A DNA stretch of 16,117 nucleotides from an uncultured Alphaproteobacteria bacterium (GTDB taxonomy: Bacteria; Pseudomonadota; Alphaproteobacteria; Rhodobacterales; Rhodobacteraceae): positions 35,957-52,073 of the forward strand of contig CAKMZE010000004.1 of the NCBI GenBank assembly GCA_929200295.1, in the 5' to 3' direction. The number at the start of each line of letters is the position of its first letter. Within the stretch, counting starts at the first letter, position 1. Below are positions 1-7,348 of this stretch, piece after piece. Made by a program: the position numbers and the translations under genes. The notes under the pieces are model-generated. The model was not told the origin of the DNA and made no database searches. It saw nothing but the letters and a program-made list of their open reading frames with translations.

Positions 1-299
1 CCATCGAAATTCACTAAGTATAAAAATTTCGCATAAGGATCGACATCAATCGTGCCTGGGCGCTGCTCGCCCAGATAAAACCCGCGCATTCGGCGATTAA
101 CGCCTTGCGTATATGCGGGGCTGATACCGGGCAAGAAATAGCCCGCATCCTCAATCGGCCCGTAACCTTCGGCAAATTGTAATGCGGGCTCAATCACCGC
201 GTCAGGATTTGAGCGCGGAATGCGCGGGACACATGCTGAGGCTGAGGCAACCATCATCGCAGTAAACCCGCGCCGCGTCATCGCCGTTGATTGGGCCAT
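1..299 (-). CDS. L,D-transpeptidase-like secreted protein (N-terminal part, cut by window edge)
   Basis: About 99 N-terminal residues are visible, from an ATG at 299 read leftwards with a strong GAGGGGAG ribosome site just upstream. The protein begins with a short tail, then a twin-arginine motif (TRRGF, residues 8-12), a hydrophobic stretch and a lipobox-like SASAC around residues 19-23. This suggests Tat export and possibly lipid anchoring. Farther on, 'RRMRGFYLGEQRPGTIDVDP' followed by 'KFLYLV' resembles the start of the YkuD-type catalytic domain in Rhodobacteraceae L,D-transpeptidases, which make 3-3 peptidoglycan cross-links or attach proteins to peptidoglycan in the periplasm. The catalytic HxxN...SHGC(I/V)R region lies outside the window, so the family call rests on the N-terminal part only and is from memory of relatives. 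Confidence 0.7.
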   Translation of the reverse strand, partial: MAQSTAMTRRGFTAMMVASASACVPRIPRSNPDAVIEPALQFAEGYGPIEDAGYFLPGISPAYTQGVNRRMRGFYLGEQRPGTIDVDPYAKFLYLVNFD

Positions 300-519
300 C
301 TGTACTCCCCTCATAATCATATAAAATTATAACCTGTAGATTGCAGTATTAAAGCCACAAAGAACAGTGGAATGCGAAAAGAACACATATATTTTGCATA
401 GTTAACAACCGCGTTTGTGAGAGGCAGAAGTGCCGCCACTGAACGATCAAGACATTTTTCAAATCTGAAACGATATTCTTTGCGTGACAGAACGTTTCAC
501 ACAGGGCAAACTGTTAAAC
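300..519. other. Intergenic region, divergent promoters expected
   Basis: This gap separates the leftward transpeptidase-like gene from the rightward orphan gene. It is AT-rich, notably around 320-345 and 380-405, and should hold both promoters. I see no clear -35/-10 pair, operator or RNA gene. An in-frame GTG at 484 could extend the downstream gene into it, but no ribosome site supports that start. Confidence 0.4.
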
Positions 520-930
520 ATGTCGATTATTGCAAACCTACGCGCTTTGTTCATAGGGCGCCCCGCGCCCGAAGAGCCAACGCCATTACCGCCTGGTAAA
601 ACCCGTATTCATCTTCTCATTGGGATGTTTGAGGACGAAAGTGCTGCGCGCAGATACTGCTATTCAGGCGGTGGGAATACGCCCGAGCAATTGACCGTGG
701 AACAGCCCGGTGCCTTTATCGATACCACCCATGTTGAAGTCAGCTTTGGAGATCATACCGAGCTGTTAACGAAATATCTGGGGACATCACAAAAAACTGG
801 GATGTTTGAGAAAGTTAACCAAGCGAATACGCTGATTGTCATCTCTGAACCTGCGTTTGCTGGTATGCCTTACCGATTGGATCACACAAAAACATTGCGA
901 TATGCTGGGGCTTTTGTTGTCTCGCTTTGA
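520..930 (+). CDS. Hypothetical protein, 136 residues
   Basis: I do not recognise this family. From the ATG at 520 the product is a soluble-looking protein with no signal peptide or membrane segment. The first ~28 residues are Pro-rich (APEEPTPLPPG) and may be a flexible tail. A compact alpha/beta-like region follows, starting RIHLLIGMFEDESAARRYCY and ending YRLDHTKTLRYAGAFVVSL. An in-frame GTG at 484 would add 12 residues. I prefer ATG 520, although only a weak AGGG lies upstream (503-506, 13 bases away). It is monocistronic, between a divergent left neighbour and a convergent hydrolase gene 33 bp away. The coding potential is credible because the frame is open throughout with neighbour-like codon use. 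Confidence 0.65.
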   Translation: MSIIANLRALFIGRPAPEEPTPLPPGKTRIHLLIGMFEDESAARRYCYSGGGNTPEQLTVEQPGAFIDTTHVEVSFGDHTELLTKYLGTSQKTGMFEKVNQANTLIVISEPAFAGMPYRLDHTKTLRYAGAFVVSL

Positions 931-963
931 GTATGTTCGCCTGGCTTAAACCACTCATAGCTC

Positions 964-1749
964 TCATTTATCCCTCACGGGGTCTAAGATAATATCACAC
1001 AACGTACTTTGTGCTGTGCTCAGTCCGGCGATCACATTGAAATGATGCAACCTCGGCAAAATATGGTTTTGACAGTCCCAGACTTGCGCGAGTGCATCCG
1101 CTTGCATCAGAAAACTGGGGCGTTCGTCCGCGCCAACGACGACATCAACGCGGCAATCAGGTGTCTGCGCATGAACTGGGCTTTCGCTTTGCACGACCTG
1201 TGCATTTAATCGCAAATCTTGCGCCATGGATGTTTTCATCAGGGGCGCGAGATCAGCAACAGGTGAAATGGGGATGATCCGATCCACACGCTGTAACCAG
1301 CTTTGCCCCAGCCCGGGCATACGCGCCACAAGCTGCCCACCCGCAGAATGCCCCACAAGCCGCAATGGCCCTTGCACAGCCTGCGCAACTCTTTCGCAGC
1401 CTTTGGCAACCTGCTTTGCGATCTCAGCAAGTGTCACCTGCGGGCAAAGATCATAGGACAAGAGTGCGACAGCCCAACCCCGCGCCAAAGGCCCCGCGGC
1501 CAAATGCGACCAATAGGATTTATCAAACCGCATCCAATACCCGCCGTGAACAAAGATCACACAGCCTTTGGCCTGACCCTGTGGCGTAAAAAGATCCAAC
1601 ACCTGCCGTGCGCTTGATCCATAGGCGCAATCAATCTGTCCGGGCACTTGCGCGCGAAATGCTGCCGCTTCTTTGGCCCAGCCTGCAACAATTGCATCCG
1701 CATCTGGAATATAGGCTGCATTGGCATAGGCATCATCAAGTTCTGCCAT
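964..1749 (-). CDS. Alpha/beta hydrolase, arylformamidase (KynB/Afmid)-like
   Basis: This is a 261-residue cytoplasmic esterase-fold protein. An HGGYW oxyanion-hole motif sits at residues 68-72 and the nucleophile elbow GHSAGG at 133-138 (Ser135). The likely acid is Asp208 (VVGADERPSF) and the likely catalytic His is 235 or 236 (LHHFNVI). HGGYW with GHSAG is typical of the Afmid-type group that hydrolyses N-formylkynurenine, but the same layout occurs in BD-FAE-like carboxylesterases of unknown substrate. No other kynurenine-pathway gene is present here, so the substrate is open. The start at 1749 has GGGGTAAG upstream. It is divergent from gabD with an 82-bp shared control region and convergent with the orphan at 520-930. 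Confidence 0.8.
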   Translation of the reverse strand: MAELDDAYANAAYIPDADAIVAGWAKEAAAFRAQVPGQIDCAYGSSARQVLDLFTPQGQAKGCVIFVHGGYWMRFDKSYWSHLAAGPLARGWAVALLSYDLCPQVTLAEIAKQVAKGCERVAQAVQGPLRLVGHSAGGQLVARMPGLGQSWLQRVDRIIPISPVADLAPLMKTSMAQDLRLNAQVVQSESPVHAQTPDCRVDVVVGADERPSFLMQADALAQVWDCQNHILPRLHHFNVIAGLSTAQSTLCDIILDPVRDK

Positions 1750-1779
1750 CTGGTCTTACCCCGGCTGCATTCTGGTCTT
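1749..1779. repeat. Direct repeat TCTGGTCTT, two copies 22 bp apart
   Basis: TCTGGTCTT occurs at 1749-1757 and again at 1771-1779. The start-to-start distance is 22 bp, about two helical turns, within the gap between the divergent hydrolase and gabD genes. The left copy touches the hydrolase start codon. This could be a tandem regulator site, but no regulator is known and chance is possible. Confidence 0.35.
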
Positions 1780-1785
1780 TACGCA

Positions 1786-1802
1786 GACCCTATTCATAGG
1801 TC
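1786..1802. promoter_or_regulatory. Operator-like inverted repeat between hydrolase and gabD
   Basis: CCTAT-TC-ATAGG (1789-1800) is a perfect 5-bp inverted repeat. With one bulged base it extends to GACC(C)TAT-TC-ATAGGTC (1786-1802). It lies 30 bp before the gabD start, in the only space available for divergent promoters. A dimeric regulator could bind here. This is inferred from symmetry alone. Confidence 0.35.
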
Positions 1803-1821
1803 AGATAACGCAAATCATTAT

Positions 1822-1825
1822 GAGG
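1822..1825 (+). promoter_or_regulatory. Ribosome binding site deciding the gabD start
   Basis: GAGG is followed by a 6-base spacer and ATG at 1832. The alternative in-frame ATG at 1820 overlaps this site and has no ribosome site of its own, so 1832 is preferred. Confidence 0.7.
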
Positions 1826-1831
1826 TTCACT

Positions 1832-3310
1832 ATGCTTGACCAAACAACAAATCTGCAATCCCTGTTATCGCGCCCTGATCTGATCTGCACCAAAGCGTTC
1901 TTAGCTGGCGAATGGTGCGACGCGGCCTCTGGCAAAACGTTTGAAGTCCGCAACCCTGCCCGTGGCGATGTGATCGCCGAAGTCGCTGATCTGAGCCGTG
2001 ACGAAGTCACCCAAGCCATTGCAGCGGCAGAAGCGGCACAAAAGCCATGGGCCGCATTGGCCGCCAAAGAGCGCGCAACTGTGTTGCGCCGTTGGTTCGA
2101 GCTGTTGATGGCCAACCAAGAGGACCTCGCGATCATCATGACCGCAGAGCAAGGCAAGCCATTGGCAGAGGCCCGGGGTGAGGTCGCCTATGGCGCGTCA
2201 TTCATCGAATGGTTTGCCGAAGAAGCCAAGCGCGTCTACGGCGAGACGATCCCGGGCCATATGGCTGACAAACGGATCACGGTGATCAAACAACCCATCG
2301 GTGTGGCTGCGGCCATCACGCCTTGGAATTTTCCTAATGCGATGATCGCGCGCAAAGTCGCCCCGGCGCTTGCTGCGGGCTGTGGGTTTATCGTGCGTCC
2401 TGCAACGCTCACCCCGCTCTCTGCGCTTGCCATGGCTAAGCTGGGTGAAGAGGCAGGCCTGCCAAAAGGCATCATGTCGGTTGTGACCTCATCTGCGGCG
2501 TCAGAGACCGGTAAAGAATTTTGCGAAAACCCGACCGTCAGAAAACTGACATTCACAGGCTCAACGGAAGTGGGCCGTATCCTCTTGCGCCAAGCCGCTG
2601 ATCAAGTGATGAAATGCTCGATGGAGCTGGGCGGCAACGCGCCGTTTATCGTGTTTGATGATGCCGATCTAGATGAGGCAGTCATCGGCGCCATCGCCTG
2701 TAAATTCCGTAACAATGGCCAAACCTGCGTCTGCGCAAATCGTATTTATGTGCAAGACAGCGTCTATGATACCTTCGCAGCTAAGCTGAAAACGGCTGTT
2801 GAAGCGCTTGCCGTTGGTGATGGCCTCAAAGACGGAACCGCTTTGGGTCCGTTGATCGAGCCCGCGGCAGTTGATAAGGTACGCGAACATTTAGATGATG
2901 CGCTCGCAAAAGGTGGTGAGATCCTCACAGGCGGTAAACCACATGATTTTGGGGGGCAGTTCTTTGAGCCCACAATCGTGACAAACGCCAGCAAAGAGAT
3001 GCTTGTCAGCACAGATGAAACATTCGGCCCCTTCGCGCCTTTGTTTAAGTTCAGCGATGAGGACGATGTGATCGCACAAGCCAATGATACGATCTTTGGT
3101 CTGGCCGCCTATTTTTACGCCAAGGATATGTCACGGGTGACCAAAGTGTCCGAAGCATTAGAATATGGGATTGTCGGCATTAACACAGGCATCATCTCAA
3201 CCGAGGTCGCGCCTTTTGGCGGTGTAAAGCAATCAGGCTTGGGCCGTGAAGGCAGCCATCATGGCATGGATGATTTCATGGAGATGAAATACATCTGCGC
3301 CTCGGTATAA
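1832..3310 (+). CDS. gabD: Succinate-semialdehyde dehydrogenase (NAD(P)+)
   Basis: This 492-residue enzyme of the aldehyde dehydrogenase superfamily has the usual GabD length. It oxidises succinate semialdehyde to succinate in the cytoplasm, the last step of 4-aminobutyrate breakdown. The stretch [17 protein letters not shown] is characteristic of this subfamily. The catalytic features are Asn166 in TPWNFP, Glu265 in MELGGN and Cys299 in [20 protein letters not shown] forms the nucleotide-binding turn. One oddity is that the nearly invariant Lys of the 'KP' motif that contacts the NAD(P) ribose is Arg here ([13 protein letters not shown], Arg189). The protein otherwise looks fully functional. 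No gabT partner is adjacent. Related semialdehyde dehydrogenases (glutarate semialdehyde) cannot be excluded. Confidence 0.93.
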   Translation: MLDQTTNLQSLLSRPDLICTKAFLAGEWCDAASGKTFEVRNPARGDVIAEVADLSRDEVTQAIAAAEAAQKPWAALAAKERATVLRRWFELLMANQEDLAIIMTAEQGKPLAEARGEVAYGASFIEWFAEEAKRVYGETIPGHMADKRITVIKQPIGVAAAITPWNFPNAMIARKVAPALAAGCGFIVRPATLTPLSALAMAKLGEEAGLPKGIMSVVTSSAASETGKEFCENPTVRKLTFTGSTEVGRILLRQAADQVMKCSMELGGNAPFIVFDDADLDEAVIGAIACKFRNNGQTCVCANRIYVQDSVYDTFAAKLKTAVEALAVGDGLKDGTALGPLIEPAAVDKVREHLDDALAKGGEILTGGKPHDFGGQFFEPTIVTNASKEMLVSTDETFGPFAPLFKFSDEDDVIAQANDTIFGLAAYFYAKDMSRVTKVSEALEYGIVGINTGIISTEVAPFGGVKQSGLGREGSHHGMDDFMEMKYICASV

Positions 3311-3322
3311 TCCATCAGGTCA

Positions 3323-3354
3323 ATGAGGGGTTTCGACATCTCGAACCCCCTCAT
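3323..3354 (+). terminator. Hairpin after gabD, probable terminator
   Basis: A 14-bp stem with one mismatch (ATGAGGGGTTTCGA at 3323-3336 with TCGAACCCCCTCAT at 3341-3354) encloses a 4-base CATC loop and starts 12 bases after the gabD stop. It lacks a following T tract on either strand. It could therefore act as a weak terminator, or protect the 3' end of the mRNA. Confidence 0.55.
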
Positions 3355-3359
3355 CTCAG

Positions 3360-3374
3360 GCGTTCTGTAAACGC
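3360..3374. promoter_or_regulatory. Small inverted repeat upstream of modA
   Basis: GCGTT-CTGTA-AACGC lies in the gap between gabD and modA, followed by TTT. It could be a second small terminator hairpin for gabD or an operator for the molybdate operon. It does not match the ModE consensus I know from enterobacteria (TATATA-type arms). Confidence 0.3.
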
Positions 3375-3437
3375 TTTGGTATTGTTAAATTCACTGATGG
3401 GCTTGCCACCATGCAGCCTTGGATTGATAAAGCGCAT

Positions 3438-4181
3438 ATGATGACCCGGCTCTTGATGTGCTTTCTTACAATGATCATGATGGCCGCACCTGTGCAGGCA
3501 CGTGATCTGGTCGTCTTTGCTGCGGCCAGTCTGAAAGGGCCGCTAGACGAAATCGCTGGGGCATTTGGTGATATAACAATCTCATATGGTGGGAGCGGGG
3601 CCTTGGCCCGGCAGGTCGCGTCTGGCGCGCCTGCGGATGTCATCCTATTGGCCAATGCCGATTGGATGCGGCATTTATCAACCGCTGAGGCCGTGAAAAA
3701 AGACAGCGTGGTTCAATTTGCCAGCAACAGGCTGGTATTGATCGGGCCTGCGGGGGCAGAGCCGCTTCCGCTCACATCTCAGGCGCTTTTGTCAGCATTA
3801 CAAGACGGCCCCCTAGCGATGGGGTTCACATCATCTGTGCCCGCGGGCATTTACGGGAAAGAAGCGCTTGTGAACTTAGGGCTTTGGGACACTGTCGTGC
3901 CTTTCGTGGCACAAGTGGATACAGTGCGGAGCGCGCTTGCCTTGGTGACGCGGGGCGAGGCGCCGTTAGGGATCGTGTATCAAAGCGATGTGTTGATTTC
4001 ATCAGATGTCACAATCCGCGCGCGCTTGCCAGAGACAGCGCATGCACCAATCCAATATCTTGGTGCTTTGACAACAGAGGCCGGACATATCCGCGCGGCA
4101 GAGTTCCTTGGCATGCTGCTTGCACAAGAGGGGCATGATATCTTTATCGCGGCACATTTCTGCCCAGCGGAGGGATGCTAA
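3438..4181 (+). CDS. modA: Molybdate ABC transporter, periplasmic binding protein
   Basis: ModA captures molybdate (and usually tungstate) in the periplasm and delivers it to ModB. From ATG 3438 the product has about 247 residues: a signal peptide MMTRLLMCFLTMIMMAAPVQA, then the mature start RDLVVFAAASLKGPLDEIA, with the Ala-Ala-Ser ligand loop typical of the family. GGSGALARQVASGAPADVILLAN and a YQSDV segment are further family features. An upstream in-frame ATG at 3411 would add nine residues to the signal peptide; neither start has a good ribosome site, and the cleaner signal peptide favours 3438 or 3441. The C-terminus ends in two extra Cys (HFCPAEGC), which I cannot explain. The stop is one base before modB. 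Confidence 0.9.
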   Translation: MMTRLLMCFLTMIMMAAPVQARDLVVFAAASLKGPLDEIAGAFGDITISYGGSGALARQVASGAPADVILLANADWMRHLSTAEAVKKDSVVQFASNRLVLIGPAGAEPLPLTSQALLSALQDGPLAMGFTSSVPAGIYGKEALVNLGLWDTVVPFVAQVDTVRSALALVTRGEAPLGIVYQSDVLISSDVTIRARLPETAHAPIQYLGALTTEAGHIRAAEFLGMLLAQEGHDIFIAAHFCPAEGC

Positions 4182-4182
4182 G

Positions 4183-4890
4183 ATGAGCCTCTTATCACCA
4201 GAGCTTTGGGGTCCAGAACTTTGGGGTATTGTGACGCTGTCATTGCAGGTGGCTCTGGTGGGGATGCTCGCGGCGCTCCCTTTTGCGGTTGCTATGGGCT
4301 ATGTGCTCGCGCGCAAACGGTTTTGGGGGTGGCATATCGTCAATGGCTTGGTGCATTTGCCGCTGGTGATGCCGCCTGTGATTACCGGGTATTTGCTGCT
4401 TGTGCTCTTTGGACGGCAGGGGGTTATTGGTGGCGCGCTTTATGATGTGTTTGGGATCACCCTTGCGTTTCGCTGGACGGGGGCCGCATTGGCGGCGGGG
4501 ATCATGGCCTTTCCTTTGATGGTGCGCGCAATCCGGCTTGGGATCGAAGCGGTTGATCCAGGGCTCGAGGCTGCGGCTGCAACCTTAGGTGCGCGGCCTG
4601 TGCGCGTTTTCTGCACTGTGACATTGCCGTTGGTCTTGCCAAGTTTGATTGCCGCAGCGATCCTTGGTTTTGCTAAGGCGCTGGGCGAATTCGGCGCAAC
4701 CATCACCTTTGTCGCGGCGATCCCCGGTGAGACACAGACAATCCCATCGGCAATTTATGCGATGCTACAAGTACCTGATCAAGAAACCGGAATTACGGTA
4801 TTGGTTGTCTTGTCGATTGTATTCGCATTTGGCGCGCTCATCGTTTCTGAATGGCTCGCGATGCGCGTTGTAAAAGGGCAGGGGCGCTGA
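4183..4890 (+). CDS. modB: Molybdate ABC transporter, permease
   Basis: This 235-residue inner-membrane permease has about five to six hydrophobic segments. It forms the translocation pore of the molybdate importer. The cytoplasmic coupling loop (EAA motif) is clear around residues 129-150 (EAAAATLGARPVRVF...TLPL), and LGFAKALGEFGATITF is typical of ModB/CysT-type permeases. A good GGAGGG ribosome site precedes ATG 4183, within the end of modA, so the two genes are translationally linked. The stop codon overlaps the modC start by one base (TGATG). The N-terminus contains a short exact-frame duplication, PELWG-PELWG (see the repeat at 4198-4227). Confidence 0.92.
   Translation: MSLLSPELWGPELWGIVTLSLQVALVGMLAALPFAVAMGYVLARKRFWGWHIVNGLVHLPLVMPPVITGYLLLVLFGRQGVIGGALYDVFGITLAFRWTGAALAAGIMAFPLMVRAIRLGIEAVDPGLEAAAATLGARPVRVFCTVTLPLVLPSLIAAAILGFAKALGEFGATITFVAAIPGETQTIPSAIYAMLQVPDQETGITVLVVLSIVFAFGALIVSEWLAMRVVKGQGR
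4198..4227 (+). repeat. 15-bp tandem duplication at the start of modB
   Basis: CCAGAGCTTTGGGGT (4198-4212) is followed directly by CCAGAACTTTGGGGT (4213-4227), with one mismatch. It encodes PELWGPELWG at residues 6-15 of ModB, ahead of the first membrane segment, and keeps the frame. It looks like a slipped-strand duplication. Confidence 0.8.
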
Positions 4891-5945
4891 TGTTGGATGT
4901 CATGATCAAAGGCGCCTTGGGTCAAAGCCAATTTGACATCAAGTTTACAGCAAAGCCTGGTGTGACCGCACTTTTTGGTCCTTCTGGTGCGGGCAAAACC
5001 ACGGTTGCAAATGCGATTGCGGGGCTTTGGCGACCCGCGGAAGGGCGGATCGCTTTTGGTGCTGAGGTTTGGTTTGACAGCGCGCTGGGCGTCTGGGTGC
5101 CGCCCCATAAGCGCAAACTGGGCTATGTGTTTCAAGATGCGCGGTTGTTCCCACATTTGAGCGTCGCGCAAAACTTGCGGTATGGTGGCGCACATGATTG
5201 GGAGCGGCTGATAACGCTTCTGGATTTAACCCCACTCTTAGATCGAAAGCCCGCACATCTATCAGGTGGGCAAAAACAAAGGGTCGCACTTGCGCGGGCG
5301 CTGATGCGTGCCCCTGACGTGGTGGTGATGGATGAGCCGCTGGCATCATTAGATGCGCCACGTAAAGCGGAAATCCTGCCCTATCTGTCACGTCTGCGCG
5401 ATATATCAGGGGTGCCTATCATATATATCAGCCATGCGATGGCTGAGGTGGCAGAGCTCGCCACGGATTTGGTGCTGATTGATCAGGGGCATGTGCGTGA
5501 TGCGGGCCCTTTGAACGCGGTGCTAACGAACCCCGCCAATCTGCCATTGCTTGGCCCCCGTGATCGCGGTGCGGTCTTGCATGCTGAGGTTACAAAGCAC
5601 GATAAAACCGCAGGGCTAACTGAGCTGACATTTGCAGGTGGCACATTGCGCCTGCCCGGTCAGGTTGGGCGCTTGCAACAGATGCTTTCGCTGCATATCC
5701 CTGCGCAGGATGTGATCCTCGCGCATGATGTGCCGCAGGCGATGTCAGCGCTCAATGCATTGCCCGCGCGCGTGGTATCGCTGAGCCAACTTCAGTCGGG
5801 CAGTGTGATCGTCAGCTTAGAAGTGGGCGAAACACAGATCCTGTCGCAAATCACCCAGCATTCGGCAAACGCTCTCAAGCTGGACGAAGGGCAATCGCTC
5901 TTTGCGATCATCAAAGCCACAGCAATGGGCGCAAGCCGGGTGTAA
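4890..5945 (+). CDS. modC: Molybdate ABC transporter, ATP-binding protein
   Basis: This 351-residue cytoplasmic ATPase energises the ModAB importer. The domains are in normal order: Walker A GPSGAGKT (30-37), Q-loop Gln82, signature LSGGQKQR (124-131), Walker B VVVMDEP (Asp148, Glu149) and switch His182. A C-terminal TOBE/Mop-type regulatory domain lies at roughly 285-351 (ARVVSLSQLQSGSVIVSLEV...); in relatives this domain binds oxyanion and feeds back on transport. The start codon shares its A with the modB stop. The gene ends 9 bp before the end of the convergent gltX, so no separate intrinsic terminator fits between them. Confidence 0.93.
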   Translation: MLDVMIKGALGQSQFDIKFTAKPGVTALFGPSGAGKTTVANAIAGLWRPAEGRIAFGAEVWFDSALGVWVPPHKRKLGYVFQDARLFPHLSVAQNLRYGGAHDWERLITLLDLTPLLDRKPAHLSGGQKQRVALARALMRAPDVVVMDEPLASLDAPRKAEILPYLSRLRDISGVPIIYISHAMAEVAELATDLVLIDQGHVRDAGPLNAVLTNPANLPLLGPRDRGAVLHAEVTKHDKTAGLTELTFAGGTLRLPGQVGRLQQMLSLHIPAQDVILAHDVPQAMSALNALPARVVSLSQLQSGSVIVSLEVGETQILSQITQHSANALKLDEGQSLFAIIKATAMGASRV

Positions 5946-5954
5946 TCGCGGTTG

Positions 5955-7277
5955 TTAGAGCGTTGGTTTCTTTTGCAGCAGCGGCATGACATCAGCCATC
6001 TCAGGGCCACGGGCGCGGCCCGTTACGGCGAGACGTAGCGGCATAAACAGCGATTTGCCTTTGCGCCCGCTGGCCTCCTTTGCGGCTGCGGTCCATTGGC
6101 CCCATGTTTCCGCCGCATAGGGCGGCGCACCAAGCAGATCAAAAGCCTGCGCGATGAAATCCGCATCCTCATCCGCGACAACAGGTGTCGCACCATCACG
6201 AAAGAGCGCCCACCATTCGGCGACATCATCAAGCTTGCTGATGTTATCGCGCACCGCATGCCAGAATGCCGCTGCCAAATCTGTAGGCACCCCGGCGGCG
6301 GTCAATGTCTCTGTCACGGCCGTATGATCCAAAGTGCCCAAATGACGCGCGGTCAGCGGCCAGAGATCTTCGGCATCAAACTTTGTTGGGGCAGAGCCGA
6401 ATTTACCGATGTCAAATCCCGCGACGACCTCATCAATTGAGGCGCGCAGCTCAACCGGGTCTGAGGATCCAAGCCGCGCCATGAGCGATAAAACAGCCTC
6501 GGCTGCGATGCCGTTTTCCCGCAGATCGCGCAGGGCCAAGGTGCCTAAGCGCTTTGATAGCGCCTCGCCCTGCGGGCCTGTCAGCAAGGAATGATGCGCA
6601 AAGCGTGGAACAGTGCCGCCCAACGCCTCAATGATCTGGATTTGTGTCGCTGTGTTTGTGACGTGATCCGACCCGCGCACGACATCAGTGATGCCAAATT
6701 CCGTATCATCCACAACCGAAGCCAGCGTATATAAAATCTGCCCGTCGTTTTTAAAAAGCACTGGGTCAGAGACCGAGGCCGCATCAATCGAAATATCACC
6801 GATAATCCCATCGGCCCATTCGATGCGCGTGTGATCCAATTTAAAACGCCAATGCGAGCCGCCACGCTCTGCACGCAATGCATCCTTTTCAGCATCTGAG
6901 AGGTTCAGCGCGGCACGATCATATACAGGCGGTTTACCCATGTTGAGCTGCTTTTTGCGCTTTAAATCCAGCTCAACCGGGGTTTCAAAGCATTCATAAA
7001 GCCGCCCCATGTCGATCAAGCGCTGTTTGGCGTCTAGATATTGCGGCATCCGTGCGGATTGATGTTCAACCCGGTCCCATGTGATGCCGAGCCATGTCAG
7101 ATCATCTTTGATCCCTTGGATATAGGCGTCTTCGGATCGTTCTTGATCAGTATCATCAATCCGCAGAATGAATGTGCCACCGTTTTGTCGCGCAATCGCA
7201 TAATTAAACAAGGCTGCACGCAGGTTTCCGATATGCAGCCAACCTGTTGGCGATGGGGCAAAGCGAGTCGTGGTCAT
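5955..7277 (-). CDS. gltX: Glutamyl-tRNA synthetase
   Basis: This 440-residue class I synthetase attaches glutamate to tRNA(Glu). The HIGH motif reads HIGN at residues 15-18, in TRFAPSPTGWLHIGNLRAALFNY. The KMSKS-type loop reads EALSKR, with SKR retained at 241-243 but Ala where many relatives have the first Lys. The C-terminal anticodon-binding region is present and no frame break is seen. The length fits the shorter alphaproteobacterial GltX form. Many alphaproteobacteria carry two gltX copies and make Gln-tRNA(Gln) through GatCAB, so this copy may charge tRNA(Glu), tRNA(Gln) or both. A GGAGAG ribosome site precedes ATG 7277. It lies 71 bp downstream of the DUF1801 gene in the same direction. 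Confidence 0.93.
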   Translation of the reverse strand: MTTTRFAPSPTGWLHIGNLRAALFNYAIARQNGGTFILRIDDTDQERSEDAYIQGIKDDLTWLGITWDRVEHQSARMPQYLDAKQRLIDMGRLYECFETPVELDLKRKKQLNMGKPPVYDRAALNLSDAEKDALRAERGGSHWRFKLDHTRIEWADGIIGDISIDAASVSDPVLFKNDGQILYTLASVVDDTEFGITDVVRGSDHVTNTATQIQIIEALGGTVPRFAHHSLLTGPQGEALSKRLGTLALRDLRENGIAAEAVLSLMARLGSSDPVELRASIDEVVAGFDIGKFGSAPTKFDAEDLWPLTARHLGTLDHTAVTETLTAAGVPTDLAAAFWHAVRDNISKLDDVAEWWALFRDGATPVVADEDADFIAQAFDLLGAPPYAAETWGQWTAAAKEASGRKGKSLFMPLRLAVTGRARGPEMADVMPLLQKKPTL

Positions 7278-7348
7278 GAGGTCTCTCCGGTTTAGAGCTT
7301 CCCCATTCTCATGCTTCCTGATGATTGTCCATATTCAGAGCATGGGGC

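Noticed and set aside
340..400. Two GAAC motifs resembling an alphaproteobacterial LexA site
   Set aside because: The spacing is 15 bases rather than the 7 of the GTTC-N7-GTTC type site, so it does not fit the known consensus.
3355..3437. ModE-type operator before modA
   Set aside because: No TATATA-type inverted repeat of the known ModE site is present; only a short GCGTT/AACGC repeat was found.
4945..5391. Antisense frames of 138-148 residues over modC
   Set aside because: modC has all ABC ATPase motifs in the plus frame. The antisense frames are His/Pro/Arg-rich shadows.
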